A stretch of 64,000 nucleotides of DNA from Paenibacillus terrigena DSM 21567. GTDB lineage: Bacteria > Bacillota > Bacilli > Paenibacillales > Paenibacillaceae. This document shows, piece after piece, positions 34,021-42,992 of this stretch. The position numbers were made by a program, and so were the translations under genes. The notes beneath the pieces were generated by a model. It searched no databases. It saw nothing but the letters and a program-made list of their open reading frames with translations, and was not told the origin of the DNA. The stretch spans positions 744,001 to 808,000 of the forward strand of contig NZ_KB895413.1 in NCBI RefSeq assembly GCF_000374845.1, given 5' to 3'. How positions within the stretch are numbered: the first letter of the stretch is position 1; every line of letters starts with the position of its first letter.

Positions 34021-35152
34021 AAGAAAAATAAATGTCATGTTTATAACCCATGCGGATAAAAAGGGAGGTGCCGAGCAAAGTCTGATTCATTTGATCAATT
34101 ACTTGGATACTTCAAAATATCGGATCTTCCTATTAGCTCCTAGAAATGCGGAGTATCTAGGAGAGATTCGAACGGAGTACCAGCACTTTCCGCTCCGCCT
34201 CAATAGCATTAAGAGAAAAATTGGCTTCGGGTATTTGGAAACCGTGTTTCGGATCAAGTCGTTTGTGAGAAAAAATCACATTGATATTATCCATGCCAAT
34301 GGTTGGCGAGCGCCGTGGTACGCCGCACCACTCAAATTACTAACGAAATGCAAAATAATCTGGCATCACCGGGATTACATGCAATCGAAAATGTACAATC
34401 GGATATTACCGCGATTCTTCGATCAGGTAATATGTATTTCACGCTTTGTCTCTAACTCGATCCAAGGGGATAATAAGACGATCATCTACAATGGCGTCGA
34501 TCCAGGGCTTGCATTAAGTATGAAAACACGGCGTTTTATGGAGGATGATACACTCGTTATTGGGACGTTTGGGCGGATCGTCGAGTGGAAGAGATATCAT
34601 CTGATGATCGAAGCAGTCAAGAAGCTGTCTGATCATGAGAGGCATAACTGGAAGCTGCTGATCGTAGGAGACACCGCCGTTGATGGTTCGGAGAGTTATT
34701 TAAACGATATGATTCAGCAAGTGATCGCATATGGCTTGGAAGAAAAAATTATCTTTTATGGATACAGTAAGAAACCGCTTGATGTCATGAAGGAATGCGA
34801 TCTAACCATTAATTTCTCGTTAAATGAGCCATTTGGGAGAGTGATCATTGAATCGATGTTAGTTCAGACACCCGTCATCGTATCCGATTCCGGCGGTGCA
34901 CCAGAAATTATTCACCAGACAAAGGGAGGGTTTATCGTAAAGGATGGCGATGTTGAAGAGCTGTATCAGACTCTTCAGCGCGTTTACGATCACCATGTCA
35001 ACTACCAGGAACTTTCGAACCAAGGCCATGCCAGTGTCATGAATGATTTCAACATGAGCACGATTGCCCGAAAAGTTGAGCACACCTACCAAGCGCTACT
35101 CGCTAATCGCATGAAGTCGAAACGGCGGGATAAGGCATGCGAAACACAATGA
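34013..35152 (+). CDS. Glycosyltransferase, GT-B fold (GT4-like)
   Basis: A 379-residue glycosyltransferase overlapping the previous gene by 8 nt. It has the acceptor-side [14 protein letters not shown] motif, [17 protein letters not shown], and the donor-side [37 protein letters not shown] and [13 protein letters not shown]. The architecture is a standard GT4. It adds a sugar to the lipid-linked repeat unit in the cytoplasm; specificity unknown. Confidence 0.9.
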   Translation: MDKRKINVMFITHADKKGGAEQSLIHLINYLDTSKYRIFLLAPRNAEYLGEIRTEYQHFPLRLNSIKRKIGFGYLETVFRIKSFVRKNHIDIIHANGWRAPWYAAPLKLLTKCKIIWHHRDYMQSKMYNRILPRFFDQVICISRFVSNSIQGDNKTIIYNGVDPGLALSMKTRRFMEDDTLVIGTFGRIVEWKRYHLMIEAVKKLSDHERHNWKLLIVGDTAVDGSESYLNDMIQQVIAYGLEEKIIFYGYSKKPLDVMKECDLTINFSLNEPFGRVIIESMLVQTPVIVSDSGGAPEIIHQTKGGFIVKDGDVEELYQTLQRVYDHHVNYQELSNQGHASVMNDFNMSTIARKVEHTYQALLANRMKSKRRDKACETQ

Positions 35153-35177
35153 AGCAGTAACGAGAGGAGGCGCGCGC

Positions 35178-35720
35178 ATGGTTGCACATCATGTTAAGCA
35201 TGTCATTAAGAAGGCAAACCGTGTGCTTAGAGGAGTTCTCTTTGGACTTCGAGTAACGAAAAGTGGCTCCATGCTTCAAGTATCAGGTTCGCATATCATT
35301 TCGAAATGTAAGGAGACGAGATTGATTCTTGGAAATAGGGTTATGCTCTATGACCGAGTTAATTTCTATCTGGATGCGTCCGGTGCAGAAATTGTGATCG
35401 GCGATCGAACATACATCAACCGTCGTACGGAGATCATGTCGAAGTCTTTGGTTAAGATCGGTAATGATTGCGCGATATCATGGGACGTCGTGATTTCGGA
35501 TACGGATTACCATGAGATCGAAGGAACGGTATCGACGAAGCCAATTGTCATTGGTGATAAGGTATGGATCGGCTGCAAATCAACTATTCTAAAAGGCGTA
35601 ACGATAGGTAACGGAGCTGTAGTCGCTGCAGGTTCCGTCGTTACGAAGGATGTAGAGCCTTATACACTTGTAGCAGGGATACCGGCCAAGGTGATAAAAA
35701 GCGATGTCCGGTGGAATTGA
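35178..35720 (+). CDS. Left-handed beta-helix acyltransferase
   Basis: A 180-residue hexapeptide-repeat transferase. Repeats run from about residue 50 to 160, including [27 protein letters not shown] and the [35 protein letters not shown] block with the usual C-terminal cap ([10 protein letters not shown]). The catalytic His is in DTDYHEIEG. It probably O-acetylates a sugar of the polysaccharide. GAGAGGAGG precedes ATG. Confidence 0.9.
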   Translation: MVAHHVKHVIKKANRVLRGVLFGLRVTKSGSMLQVSGSHIISKCKETRLILGNRVMLYDRVNFYLDASGAEIVIGDRTYINRRTEIMSKSLVKIGNDCAISWDVVISDTDYHEIEGTVSTKPIVIGDKVWIGCKSTILKGVTIGNGAVVAAGSVVTKDVEPYTLVAGIPAKVIKSDVRWN

Positions 35721-35745
35721 TTCTAGCAAGTTTAGGGAGAGTAAT

Positions 35746-36780
35746 ATGATGAAAGTATGGATGTGGCCGAAATCAAGCGAGTTGAATTTCTATAATAATT
35801 TGTTAACGGATTCGTTATGCGGTGTAGGAATTGATATTCAGGATTTGAAGCATGGCAAGTTGTTCTTAAAAGTTGGTAAGGCGAAACCAGGCGACATTGT
35901 CCACATTCACTGGATGCATCATGCATATCAGAATCGAAATCCGCTGTTGTTTATGGTGAAATCGTTCCTCTTTATGATGACGTTGGTGTATTTGAAGCTG
36001 CGGAATGTCCAGTTAATCTGGACGATTCATAATCTATACCCGCATAACGTGAAGCATCACAAGATGGAGCGATTCATGCGCCGGCTGATCTGCCGTTTCT
36101 GCAGCAAATTGATTGTAGCTTCGGAGTCGATCAAGCGAAAAGTGATTGCCGAATTTGATGTTCCAGCGAAGAAGCTGTTCGTGGTGAAACATGGCCATTA
36201 TTTGGGCGTATACAAGCGGAATGGCCTTAATATCAGAGAAAAATACAATATTCGTGAGGATGCCGATGTCTATTTATTTCTTGGTGCCATCCAAGCTTAT
36301 AAAGGTGTCGAGGATCTCATTGAAGCATTTAATGCCGTGAAGACGAAGAACAGTTATCTTATCATCGCAGGCAAAGCTGATCAAGAAATGACAGCGTATC
36401 TGAAGCGTGTTCAAGATATGGATCATATCATTTTGGATTTACGTTTTATTCCGAATGAATCCATCGCTGATCTGATCAGTGCGGTTGATGTGATGGTCAT
36501 GCCCTACAAAGAAATTACGACTTCGGGCTCCGCCATCCTCGGTCTGTCATTTAAGAAGCTGATCGTCATGCCTAACAATGACTTCATTGAAGAATATTTC
36601 AAGGAAGACATGGTTGTTCGATATGATCCAGCAGAGGATAACGGATTGAAGAATGCGATGAAAGTGGCAGTGAATGTGAAAAATGAGGACAAATCACCAA
36701 ATTACGATGAAGTACTGAAGGAGTTAGAATGGAGCACCATTGCAGAGCAGATTAAAAACGTGTATCAAGGAAGTGGATGA
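35746..36780 (+). CDS. Glycosyltransferase, GT-B fold
   Basis: A 344-residue glycosyltransferase that starts at ATG 35746 (or 35749), just after AGGGAGAG; the frame is open further into the acyltransferase gene but without a ribosome site. Features include VHIHWMHHAYQ, IWTIHNLYPHN and the donor site YLFLGAIQAYKGVEDLI, VMPYKEITTSGSAILGLS. The HWMH...TIHN pattern is that of GumK-like or beta-1,4-mannosyl/glucuronosyl-type transferases, which would fit the Ugd and ManC enzymes of this locus; this is inference. Confidence 0.85.
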   Translation: MMKVWMWPKSSELNFYNNLLTDSLCGVGIDIQDLKHGKLFLKVGKAKPGDIVHIHWMHHAYQNRNPLLFMVKSFLFMMTLVYLKLRNVQLIWTIHNLYPHNVKHHKMERFMRRLICRFCSKLIVASESIKRKVIAEFDVPAKKLFVVKHGHYLGVYKRNGLNIREKYNIREDADVYLFLGAIQAYKGVEDLIEAFNAVKTKNSYLIIAGKADQEMTAYLKRVQDMDHIILDLRFIPNESIADLISAVDVMVMPYKEITTSGSAILGLSFKKLIVMPNNDFIEEYFKEDMVVRYDPAEDNGLKNAMKVAVNVKNEDKSPNYDEVLKELEWSTIAEQIKNVYQGSG

Positions 36781-36783
36781 TCG

Positions 36784-37686
36784 ATGATCACAGTAACGGT
36801 AGCTATCTGCACGCATAATCGAGCGAAGGATACAGGAGAAGCCATAGAGAGTGTTTTGAAGCAAAATTATGCTAGTGAGGAAATTGAAATTGTCGTGGTC
36901 GACAATCGATCGACGGATGATACGGCTAAGGTGGTAAATGATTTAAGGAAGCGGCACGGTTCCAGAATACGATACATATTCGAAGATAAGCTTGGATTAT
37001 CGGTTGCGCGGAATCGAGCTATTCGGGAGGCAAGGAGTAAATACATACTCTTTCTGGATGATGATGCGCTGGCTTCGAGTGACTGGGTACGAAACATCGT
37101 CGAAGTATTTGAAAGTGATCCGACGATTGGATGTGTCGGAGGCAGAATCGATCCGATCTGGGAAGCTAAGGAGCCAGACTGGATTCCTGAGGAACATCGA
37201 TCGGTATTCACGATTCTCGATTATGCAAATGAAGTGAAGGAAATGCCGGCTCCATCCATCCCATATGGTGCGAATGTTGCTTTTCGATTGAGCGTCTTCC
37301 TTCATATCAAGCTATTTCGTGAAGACTTGGGACGTGTCGGAACCAATCTATTATCCAGCGAAGAAAGCGAGCTAATTGCTAGATTACGTACGGGATACAA
37401 GGTGTACTATACACCATTCGCACCGGTGCAACACAAAATCGCTAAAGAACGTACGACAAAGAAATGGTTCTTGAAGCGGATTTTCTGGCAGGGTGTAAGT
37501 GATGCGGTGAAACGTAACGATACAGGCTCCATTGCTGTCCTAAAGCACACGGTTCGTATGTTCCAGGCGATTCTATCTTCGCTATTCTCGATCTTTCATT
37601 TCAAGACGTTTATCAGGCAAGTGGTCAAAATATGTTACCGCAACGGATCACTCGTAGGTATTTTGCGATATAACGGTAGGGGTTGA
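36784..37686 (+). CDS. Glycosyltransferase family 2
   Basis: A 300-residue GT-A fold transferase. The start VTVAICTHNRA, the nucleotide-binding VVVDNRSTDDT, the metal-binding DDD in ILFLDDDALASSDW and the later GGRIDPIW and SSEESELIARL segments are standard for GT2 of the inverting type. A hydrophobic patch near residues 260-275 may associate with the membrane. It lies 3 nt after the preceding gene. Adds one sugar, donor unknown. Confidence 0.9.
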   Translation: MITVTVAICTHNRAKDTGEAIESVLKQNYASEEIEIVVVDNRSTDDTAKVVNDLRKRHGSRIRYIFEDKLGLSVARNRAIREARSKYILFLDDDALASSDWVRNIVEVFESDPTIGCVGGRIDPIWEAKEPDWIPEEHRSVFTILDYANEVKEMPAPSIPYGANVAFRLSVFLHIKLFREDLGRVGTNLLSSEESELIARLRTGYKVYYTPFAPVQHKIAKERTTKKWFLKRIFWQGVSDAVKRNDTGSIAVLKHTVRMFQAILSSLFSIFHFKTFIRQVVKICYRNGSLVGILRYNGRG

Positions 37687-37695
37687 AGTTAAGTG

Positions 37696-39048
37696 ATGTC
37701 AGAGCTCACCATGCATAAAACATTGAAGGGTAGCGGACTCTTTCAAACGATACTTCGTACGAGTGCAACGAATCTTCTGGTGATGATCATTAGTACGCTG
37801 ACGTCCATTGTAACGGCTCGTATGTTCGGGGTTGTGGGCAAAGGGGAGTTTTCGGCTATTCTGTTTTGGCCGACGCTGCTCGCAGGACTTGTCGGATTTG
37901 GTCTTCCAACGTCACTCATCTATAACCTGAAGCAAAATAAAGGTAACGGCGCTGATTTCGTAAGGGCTGGATTCCTGTTTCAGATCCCAGTCAGCGTCAT
38001 TGTTGGTATCGTCGCTTGGATCTGGCTGCCGGCATGGCTTGGGAATTATCCGGAGGCTGTTATTCAGACGGCCAGGTGGTACACGGTACTCATGCTTCCT
38101 ATCTTGCTAGCGGTCAATTTGATTTCTGCACTAGCACAGAGCACAGGGAAATTTAACGTATACAACGGTATTCGATTATTTTTCCCATTAATGAATCTGG
38201 CAGGACTTATGGTGCTCTGGTCGATGAACAATTTAAGCCTCCATTCTGCTGCACTGGTGTTTCTTGTGACCAGTGTATTTGTCATATTGTGGGCCTTATA
38301 CAGCGTAAGAGACGAGCTTCGAATCAGCTGGTTCAAGGGATTAGGTAATCTGCAGGCAGCAAAGACATTGTTCGGCTACGGTAGCAAAGTATTTGGCGTG
38401 GAGCTGCTCGGGACGCTGTATTCTCAATTCGATAAAATTATTATTCTTTCATTATTAACGGCAAGAGAATTAGGACTATACACCGTTGTCTATGCGCTAT
38501 CACGTGTATTCAACGTTGTGCAGACAGCCATTACGAACGTGATTTTCCCGAAGGTGACCGGTATGGCTAAGGATGCGATCCTTGCGACGGTAGGTCGGGC
38601 GTTCCGGCTATCGATGCTCTTGATGACGATTGTGGTTGTTCCATGTATGTTCATCGGTCGATATCTCATGGGTGTATTGTTCGGTGCACCTTTTCTAGAG
38701 GCTAGTGGGGCCTTTTACATTCTATCTATTGAATGTATTCTCGGAGGTGGTTCATGGATTCTAGCCTCCTCATTTAATGCGATGGGAAGACCAGGGCTGG
38801 TATTAGTACGTCAGCTTATTGCCCTGGCCGTAACGATCGGGTTGTTCTTCGTGTTTACGCCATTATACGGATTGAACGGCATTGCGATTGCTTTACTGAT
38901 TGGCTCTATCATTCGTTTGGCGGTGACGATGGCATCGATGCGGATCGTCTTTCAGGTGAAGATAAGCGGTATGCTTTTCGATAAGAACGATTTTCGTTTT
39001 CTAATGGACCGAATCAAAGAAAAAACAAAAGGTAAAGGAGCGCGCTGA
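37696..39048 (+). CDS. Wzx-type polysaccharide flippase
   Basis: A ~450-residue MOP-superfamily membrane protein with twelve or so hydrophobic segments. The opening SATNLLVMIISTLTSIVTARMFGVVGKGEFSA-like block and the LFGYGSKVFGVELLGTLYSQFDKIIILSLL region are typical of Wzx/MATE-type polysaccharide exporters. It flips the finished lipid-linked repeat unit to the outer face for the Wzy polymerase. Start at ATG 37696; the GTG three bases earlier is also possible. Confidence 0.92.
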   Translation: MSELTMHKTLKGSGLFQTILRTSATNLLVMIISTLTSIVTARMFGVVGKGEFSAILFWPTLLAGLVGFGLPTSLIYNLKQNKGNGADFVRAGFLFQIPVSVIVGIVAWIWLPAWLGNYPEAVIQTARWYTVLMLPILLAVNLISALAQSTGKFNVYNGIRLFFPLMNLAGLMVLWSMNNLSLHSAALVFLVTSVFVILWALYSVRDELRISWFKGLGNLQAAKTLFGYGSKVFGVELLGTLYSQFDKIIILSLLTARELGLYTVVYALSRVFNVVQTAITNVIFPKVTGMAKDAILATVGRAFRLSMLLMTIVVVPCMFIGRYLMGVLFGAPFLEASGAFYILSIECILGGGSWILASSFNAMGRPGLVLVRQLIALAVTIGLFFVFTPLYGLNGIAIALLIGSIIRLAVTMASMRIVFQVKISGMLFDKNDFRFLMDRIKEKTKGKGAR

Positions 39049-39049
39049 T

Positions 39050-40060
39050 ATGCAAATGAAACCGACTTTCCATCCGATGGACGCATTGAAAAAACGGCTT
39101 AGACTTATTTTGAGTGTCATCCCATCCAGATCAAGCATTTATTATATCGATTATCCTGTGTATAACAATGGCGGGGATTTGTTGATCATGAAGGGCACGG
39201 AGACGTTTTTTAGAGATCATAAGATTCACGTTCAAGCGCGCTACAGCGTGCTTGATTTTCCTGAGAAGCTAACGATTCCGAAGGACCAGATCATCGTTCT
39301 TCAGGGCGGTGGAAACTTTGGAGATTTGTATCCCGCACATCAGAAATTGCGTGAGAAAATCGTTGCTGAATATGCGGACAATCGGATTGTATTGCTGCCG
39401 CAGACGATCTTTTTTAAAGAAGAATCGGAATACGATCGGACGGCGGAGTTATTTAATCAACATGGTGATGTACATCTCTTCGTAAGGGATACACTGACCT
39501 ATGAGAAGGCAGTTCAGAAATTTCACGGGTGCAGAGTCTATTTATCCCCTGATATGGCACATCAACTGTGGCCTATTCGCCCAACAAGTAGCCCAAGCAA
39601 AGAACAACTATGCTTCTTCCGTACCGATATCGAGAAAACGAAGGATCAGTTGCAGTTCGAATCGGATGGCGAGGGAGATTTCTTAGACTGGGCTTCCTTA
39701 TACAACCGCGTGGAGAGAAAATCGATCAAAATGATCGCGAGCGCAATGAAAAAAGGTAGCGGACCGTTACCGATGTATGCAATCTGGGACAAGTATAGCG
39801 ATTACTTGGTGAACAAAGCTGTTAAGCGCTTCAGTGATTATCGGACCATACAGACATCAAGGCTCCATGGTCATATCCTAGCTTGCTTGATGGACAAGCC
39901 CAATATGCTGCTCGATAACTCATACGGTAAAAACTCTAACTACTATCATACGTGGACCAGCGAAATCGAAACCGCACAACTTGCCGTGCAAACCCACAAG
40001 ATTGCGAGACTGCATGAGGAAGCAATGCTTAATAAAACGAAGCTGAGTCTTTCGAAGTGA
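39050..40060 (+). CDS. Polysaccharide pyruvyl transferase family protein
   Basis: A 336-residue enzyme, expected to transfer pyruvate from phosphoenolpyruvate to a sugar as a ketal, giving the polymer negative charge. Family features are YNNGGDLLIMKGTETFF near the start, LQGGGNFGDLYPAHQKLREKIV, LLPQTIFFKEES, FVRDTLTYEKA and the closing TSRLHGHILACLM. It begins 1 nt after the flippase stop, with AAAGGAG nine bases upstream. The last ~12 codons are part of a degenerate tandem repeat that continues past the stop (40016-40210). Confidence 0.9.
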   Translation: MQMKPTFHPMDALKKRLRLILSVIPSRSSIYYIDYPVYNNGGDLLIMKGTETFFRDHKIHVQARYSVLDFPEKLTIPKDQIIVLQGGGNFGDLYPAHQKLREKIVAEYADNRIVLLPQTIFFKEESEYDRTAELFNQHGDVHLFVRDTLTYEKAVQKFHGCRVYLSPDMAHQLWPIRPTSSPSKEQLCFFRTDIEKTKDQLQFESDGEGDFLDWASLYNRVERKSIKMIASAMKKGSGPLPMYAIWDKYSDYLVNKAVKRFSDYRTIQTSRLHGHILACLMDKPNMLLDNSYGKNSNYYHTWTSEIETAQLAVQTHKIARLHEEAMLNKTKLSLSK

Positions 40061-40210
40061 ATTTTTGTTCCACAAAAATAGGCATATGCTTACGAAGTGA
40101 ATTTTTATTGCGAAGTACAGCAAGAAGCAACGCTAAACAAAACAAAGCCCATGCTTAAGAAGTGAATTTTTGTTGCGATGATAATCAAGAAGAAACGCTC
40201 CACAAAAATT
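40016..40210 (+). repeat. Degenerate tandem repeat spanning the gene end
   Basis: GAAGTGAATTTTT occurs at 40054, 40094 and 40159. A linked unit, GAAGCAATGCTTAATAAAAC at the gene end, recurs as GAAGCAACGCTAAACAAAAC ~105 bases on and again, decayed, near 40187. CCACAAAAAT also occurs twice. The first copy contains the stop codon of the pyruvyltransferase gene. It looks like repeated local duplication of the gene's 3' end, now decaying. Confidence 0.75.
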
Positions 40211-40226
40211 TTAGGAGGAATCATTA

Positions 40227-41594
40227 ATGAAAATTGTTCTTCTATCCGGGGGATCAGGTAAACGCCTATGGCCGTTATCGAATGAATCACGCTCCAAGCA
40301 ATTTTTGAAGGTCCTGGGAAATGCGGATGGTGAGCGAGAATCGATGGTGCAGCGCGTATGGGGGCAGATTTCTAGAGCTGGACTTCGCGATCATGCCTAT
40401 ATCGCTACGAGTAAATCGCAAGTTGAAATGATTCACTGCCAACTTGGCAATGAGATCGAAGTCATCGTTGAGCCGGAGAGAAGGGATACCTTTCCTGCGA
40501 TCGCTTTGGCAGCTACATATTTATACTCGGTACAAGGCGTTAGTCTAAATGAGACCGTTGTTGTTATGCCTGTTGATCCGTATGTGGAGGAGTCGTTCTT
40601 CCATAAGACGAAGGAGCTTGATCAGGTTCTTAACGAATCGGGAGCGGATTTGGCGCTCATGGGCGTGACACCAACGTATCCATCAGAGAAATATGGCTAT
40701 ATCGTCCCAAAAATCGGTACGCATGCTGAAGAGCCATACATAACCGTTCAAAGTTTTCGAGAGAAACCCCGCGAGGAAGAAGCGGTAGCCATGATTGAGC
40801 AGGCTGCGCTTTGGAACTGCGGTGTTTTTGCTTTTAAGCTTGATTTCCTCATTAATATGCTGATCGAGAATGGCTATCCGATCCAATACGAAGAGATGAC
40901 GAAGCAGTACGGAAGGCTTCCGAAGAATAGCTTTGACTACGAAATCGTGGAGAAAGCGAATCATATCGTCGCGCTACCTTATCAGGGGGAGTGGAAGGAT
41001 CTAGGTACGTGGAACACGCTAACGGAAGAGATTGAGAGCTCTCTCATCGGTAAAGGAATCCTTAGCGGAGAAATTCATAATACCCATGTCATCAATGAAC
41101 TTGACATACCAATTACGCTGCTTAACGTATCCAACGTTGTCGTAGCAGCAAGTCCGGATGGCATTCTCGTCTCGGACAAGGCTGCAAGTCCAATGATTAA
41201 AGAAGTCATGAAACATTCAGATCAGCGGCCGATGTATGAAGAGCGGCGCTGGGGGCGTTACCGCGTACTTGATTATTTGAAGTATCCCGATGGCAAAGAA
41301 GTGCTGACCAAACGCATCTGTGTCTCAGCGGGCCAGAATTTAAGTTATCAATACCATTTGCTTCGGGACGAGGTATGGACGGTCATTGCAGGTTCGGGCG
41401 AGATGGTTCTCGATGGCAAGCACTTCTTGGTGAAGTCTGGCGATGTCTTAGTCATTTCCAAAGACAGTAGACATAGTCTGCGAGCAGAATCGGAAATGGA
41501 AATCATCGAGGTACAGACCGGGACGGAGCTTATCGAAGAGGATATTGTGAGGCTCGCCTTTGATTGGAATGAAATTAAACAACTGTGCACCTAG
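40227..41594 (+). CDS. manC: Mannose-1-phosphate guanylyltransferase / mannose-6-phosphate isomerase
   Basis: A 455-residue bifunctional enzyme giving GDP-mannose. The nucleotidyltransferase part (1-~340) starts with the pyrophosphorylase signature LLSGGSGKRLWPLSNESRSKQ and has MPVDPYVE, GYIVPK and FREKP. The C-terminal cupin (~350-450), QNLSYQYHLLRDEVWTVIAGSGEMVLDG, is the type II phosphomannose-isomerase domain. Its ribosome site TAGGAGG lies at the end of the tandem repeat upstream. The product implies that the polymer contains mannose or a GDP-mannose-derived sugar. Confidence 0.94.
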   Translation: MKIVLLSGGSGKRLWPLSNESRSKQFLKVLGNADGERESMVQRVWGQISRAGLRDHAYIATSKSQVEMIHCQLGNEIEVIVEPERRDTFPAIALAATYLYSVQGVSLNETVVVMPVDPYVEESFFHKTKELDQVLNESGADLALMGVTPTYPSEKYGYIVPKIGTHAEEPYITVQSFREKPREEEAVAMIEQAALWNCGVFAFKLDFLINMLIENGYPIQYEEMTKQYGRLPKNSFDYEIVEKANHIVALPYQGEWKDLGTWNTLTEEIESSLIGKGILSGEIHNTHVINELDIPITLLNVSNVVVAASPDGILVSDKAASPMIKEVMKHSDQRPMYEERRWGRYRVLDYLKYPDGKEVLTKRICVSAGQNLSYQYHLLRDEVWTVIAGSGEMVLDGKHFLVKSGDVLVISKDSRHSLRAESEMEIIEVQTGTELIEEDIVRLAFDWNEIKQLCT

Positions 41595-41628
41595 TGCGTG
41601 ATACGAATCCAATGAAGGAGTGTTAAGA

Positions 41629-42963
41629 ATGAACATTACGGTGATCGGAACCGGGTATGTAGGGCTTGTCTCAGGCGTTTGTTATGCGGAGATCGGCAAT
41701 CAGGTCATCTGCGTGGATAAGGACCCACGCAAGATTGAGATGTTGAACGCAGGGGATATCCCGATTTATGAGCCGGGATTGAAGGAGTTGGCTGCAGCCA
41801 ATCGCGCAGCAGGGAAGTTATCTTTTACGGGAGATTTAGCACATGCGGTTAGGCAATCGGACGTGATCATCATCGCGGTTGGAACGCCTCCGCTGCCAAG
41901 CGGTGAAGCGAACCTTGCTTTTATTGATCAAGTCGCACTTGAAATCGCAGAAGCGATGAATGGTTACAAAATCATCGCTGTGAAAAGCACGGTGCCTGTC
42001 GGAACGAATGAGCGGGTTGCAGAGTTAATACGGTCACGCTCGAGTTGCGATTTTGATAGCATCTCGCTACCAGAATTCTTGCGAGAAGGATCTGCGATTG
42101 AGGATACGCTGCATCCCGACCGGATCGTGGTAGGAGCTGATTGCCAGAGCGCAGCCGATATGATGACGCAGCTTCACAAGCCGTTGACGGAGCAAATCGT
42201 TGTAACGGATATTCGTAGTGCCGAAATGATAAAATACGCGTCCAATGCATTTCTAGCTACGAAAATATCGTTTATTAACGAAATTGCGAACATATGTGAA
42301 AAGGTCGGTGCGGACGTGACCAAGGTTGCGGAAGGGATGGGCCATGATAAACGGATCGGACCGTCGTTCTTGAAGGCAGGAATTGGGTATGGAGGATCCT
42401 GTTTCCCGAAAGATACCAGCGCGCTCATTCAAATTGCGGGTCATGTTGATTACGAGTTCAAATTGCTACGCTCTGTTGTCGAAGTGAATCAGGATCAGCG
42501 ATTTAATGTCATTCGTAAGCTTGAGACCATATTTCATGGCGAGTTGAGAGGGAAGACGGTTGCTGTATGGGGGTTAGCCTTTAAACCAAACACAGACGAC
42601 GTACGCGATTCACCGGCTTTAGAAATCATTCAGCACTTGGTTGATCATGGTGTGAAAGTAAAAGCCTACGATCCAATTGCGATGGATAGCTTCCAAGCTC
42701 TATTCGGTAAGTATGGCGTTGAATGGGGGTCGCAAGCGCTAGAAACGGCTCAAGATGCGGATGCGCTGTGCTTATTAACGGAGTGGGATGAATTCGCATC
42801 GGTTGATCTGGTTCAATTGCAGAACGTATTGAAACAGCCGATTCTCATCGATGGCCGCAATGTGTTTAATGAGGAGGATTTGTTAGGGACGGATTTCATC
42901 TATTATTCCGTAGGTCGTCCTAATCTCAACCAAGGTGTTAAAGAACCAATGCCTGCTTTGTAA
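41629..42963 (+). CDS. ugd: UDP-glucose 6-dehydrogenase
   Basis: A 444-residue NAD-dependent enzyme that oxidises UDP-glucose to UDP-glucuronate. Residues 1-20 form the Rossmann motif GTGYVGLVSG. The catalytic Cys258 sits in GYGGSCFPKD. The ENICEKVGADV helix and the C-terminal WGLAFKPNTDDVRDSPA are intact. Start ATG 41629 follows GAAGGAG by eight bases. With GalU in the same operon it gives glucuronate for an acidic polysaccharide. Confidence 0.95.
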   Translation: MNITVIGTGYVGLVSGVCYAEIGNQVICVDKDPRKIEMLNAGDIPIYEPGLKELAAANRAAGKLSFTGDLAHAVRQSDVIIIAVGTPPLPSGEANLAFIDQVALEIAEAMNGYKIIAVKSTVPVGTNERVAELIRSRSSCDFDSISLPEFLREGSAIEDTLHPDRIVVGADCQSAADMMTQLHKPLTEQIVVTDIRSAEMIKYASNAFLATKISFINEIANICEKVGADVTKVAEGMGHDKRIGPSFLKAGIGYGGSCFPKDTSALIQIAGHVDYEFKLLRSVVEVNQDQRFNVIRKLETIFHGELRGKTVAVWGLAFKPNTDDVRDSPALEIIQHLVDHGVKVKAYDPIAMDSFQALFGKYGVEWGSQALETAQDADALCLLTEWDEFASVDLVQLQNVLKQPILIDGRNVFNEEDLLGTDFIYYSVGRPNLNQGVKEPMPAL

Positions 42964-42992
42964 TTCCAAATATCTAGTAAGGGGTTGAAATC

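Noticed and set aside
40054-40171. Three spaced GAAGTGAATTTTT copies, considered as a CRISPR array
   Set aside because: Spacing is irregular (40 and 65 bases), units are only 13 bases, and the repeat derives from the end of a coding gene.
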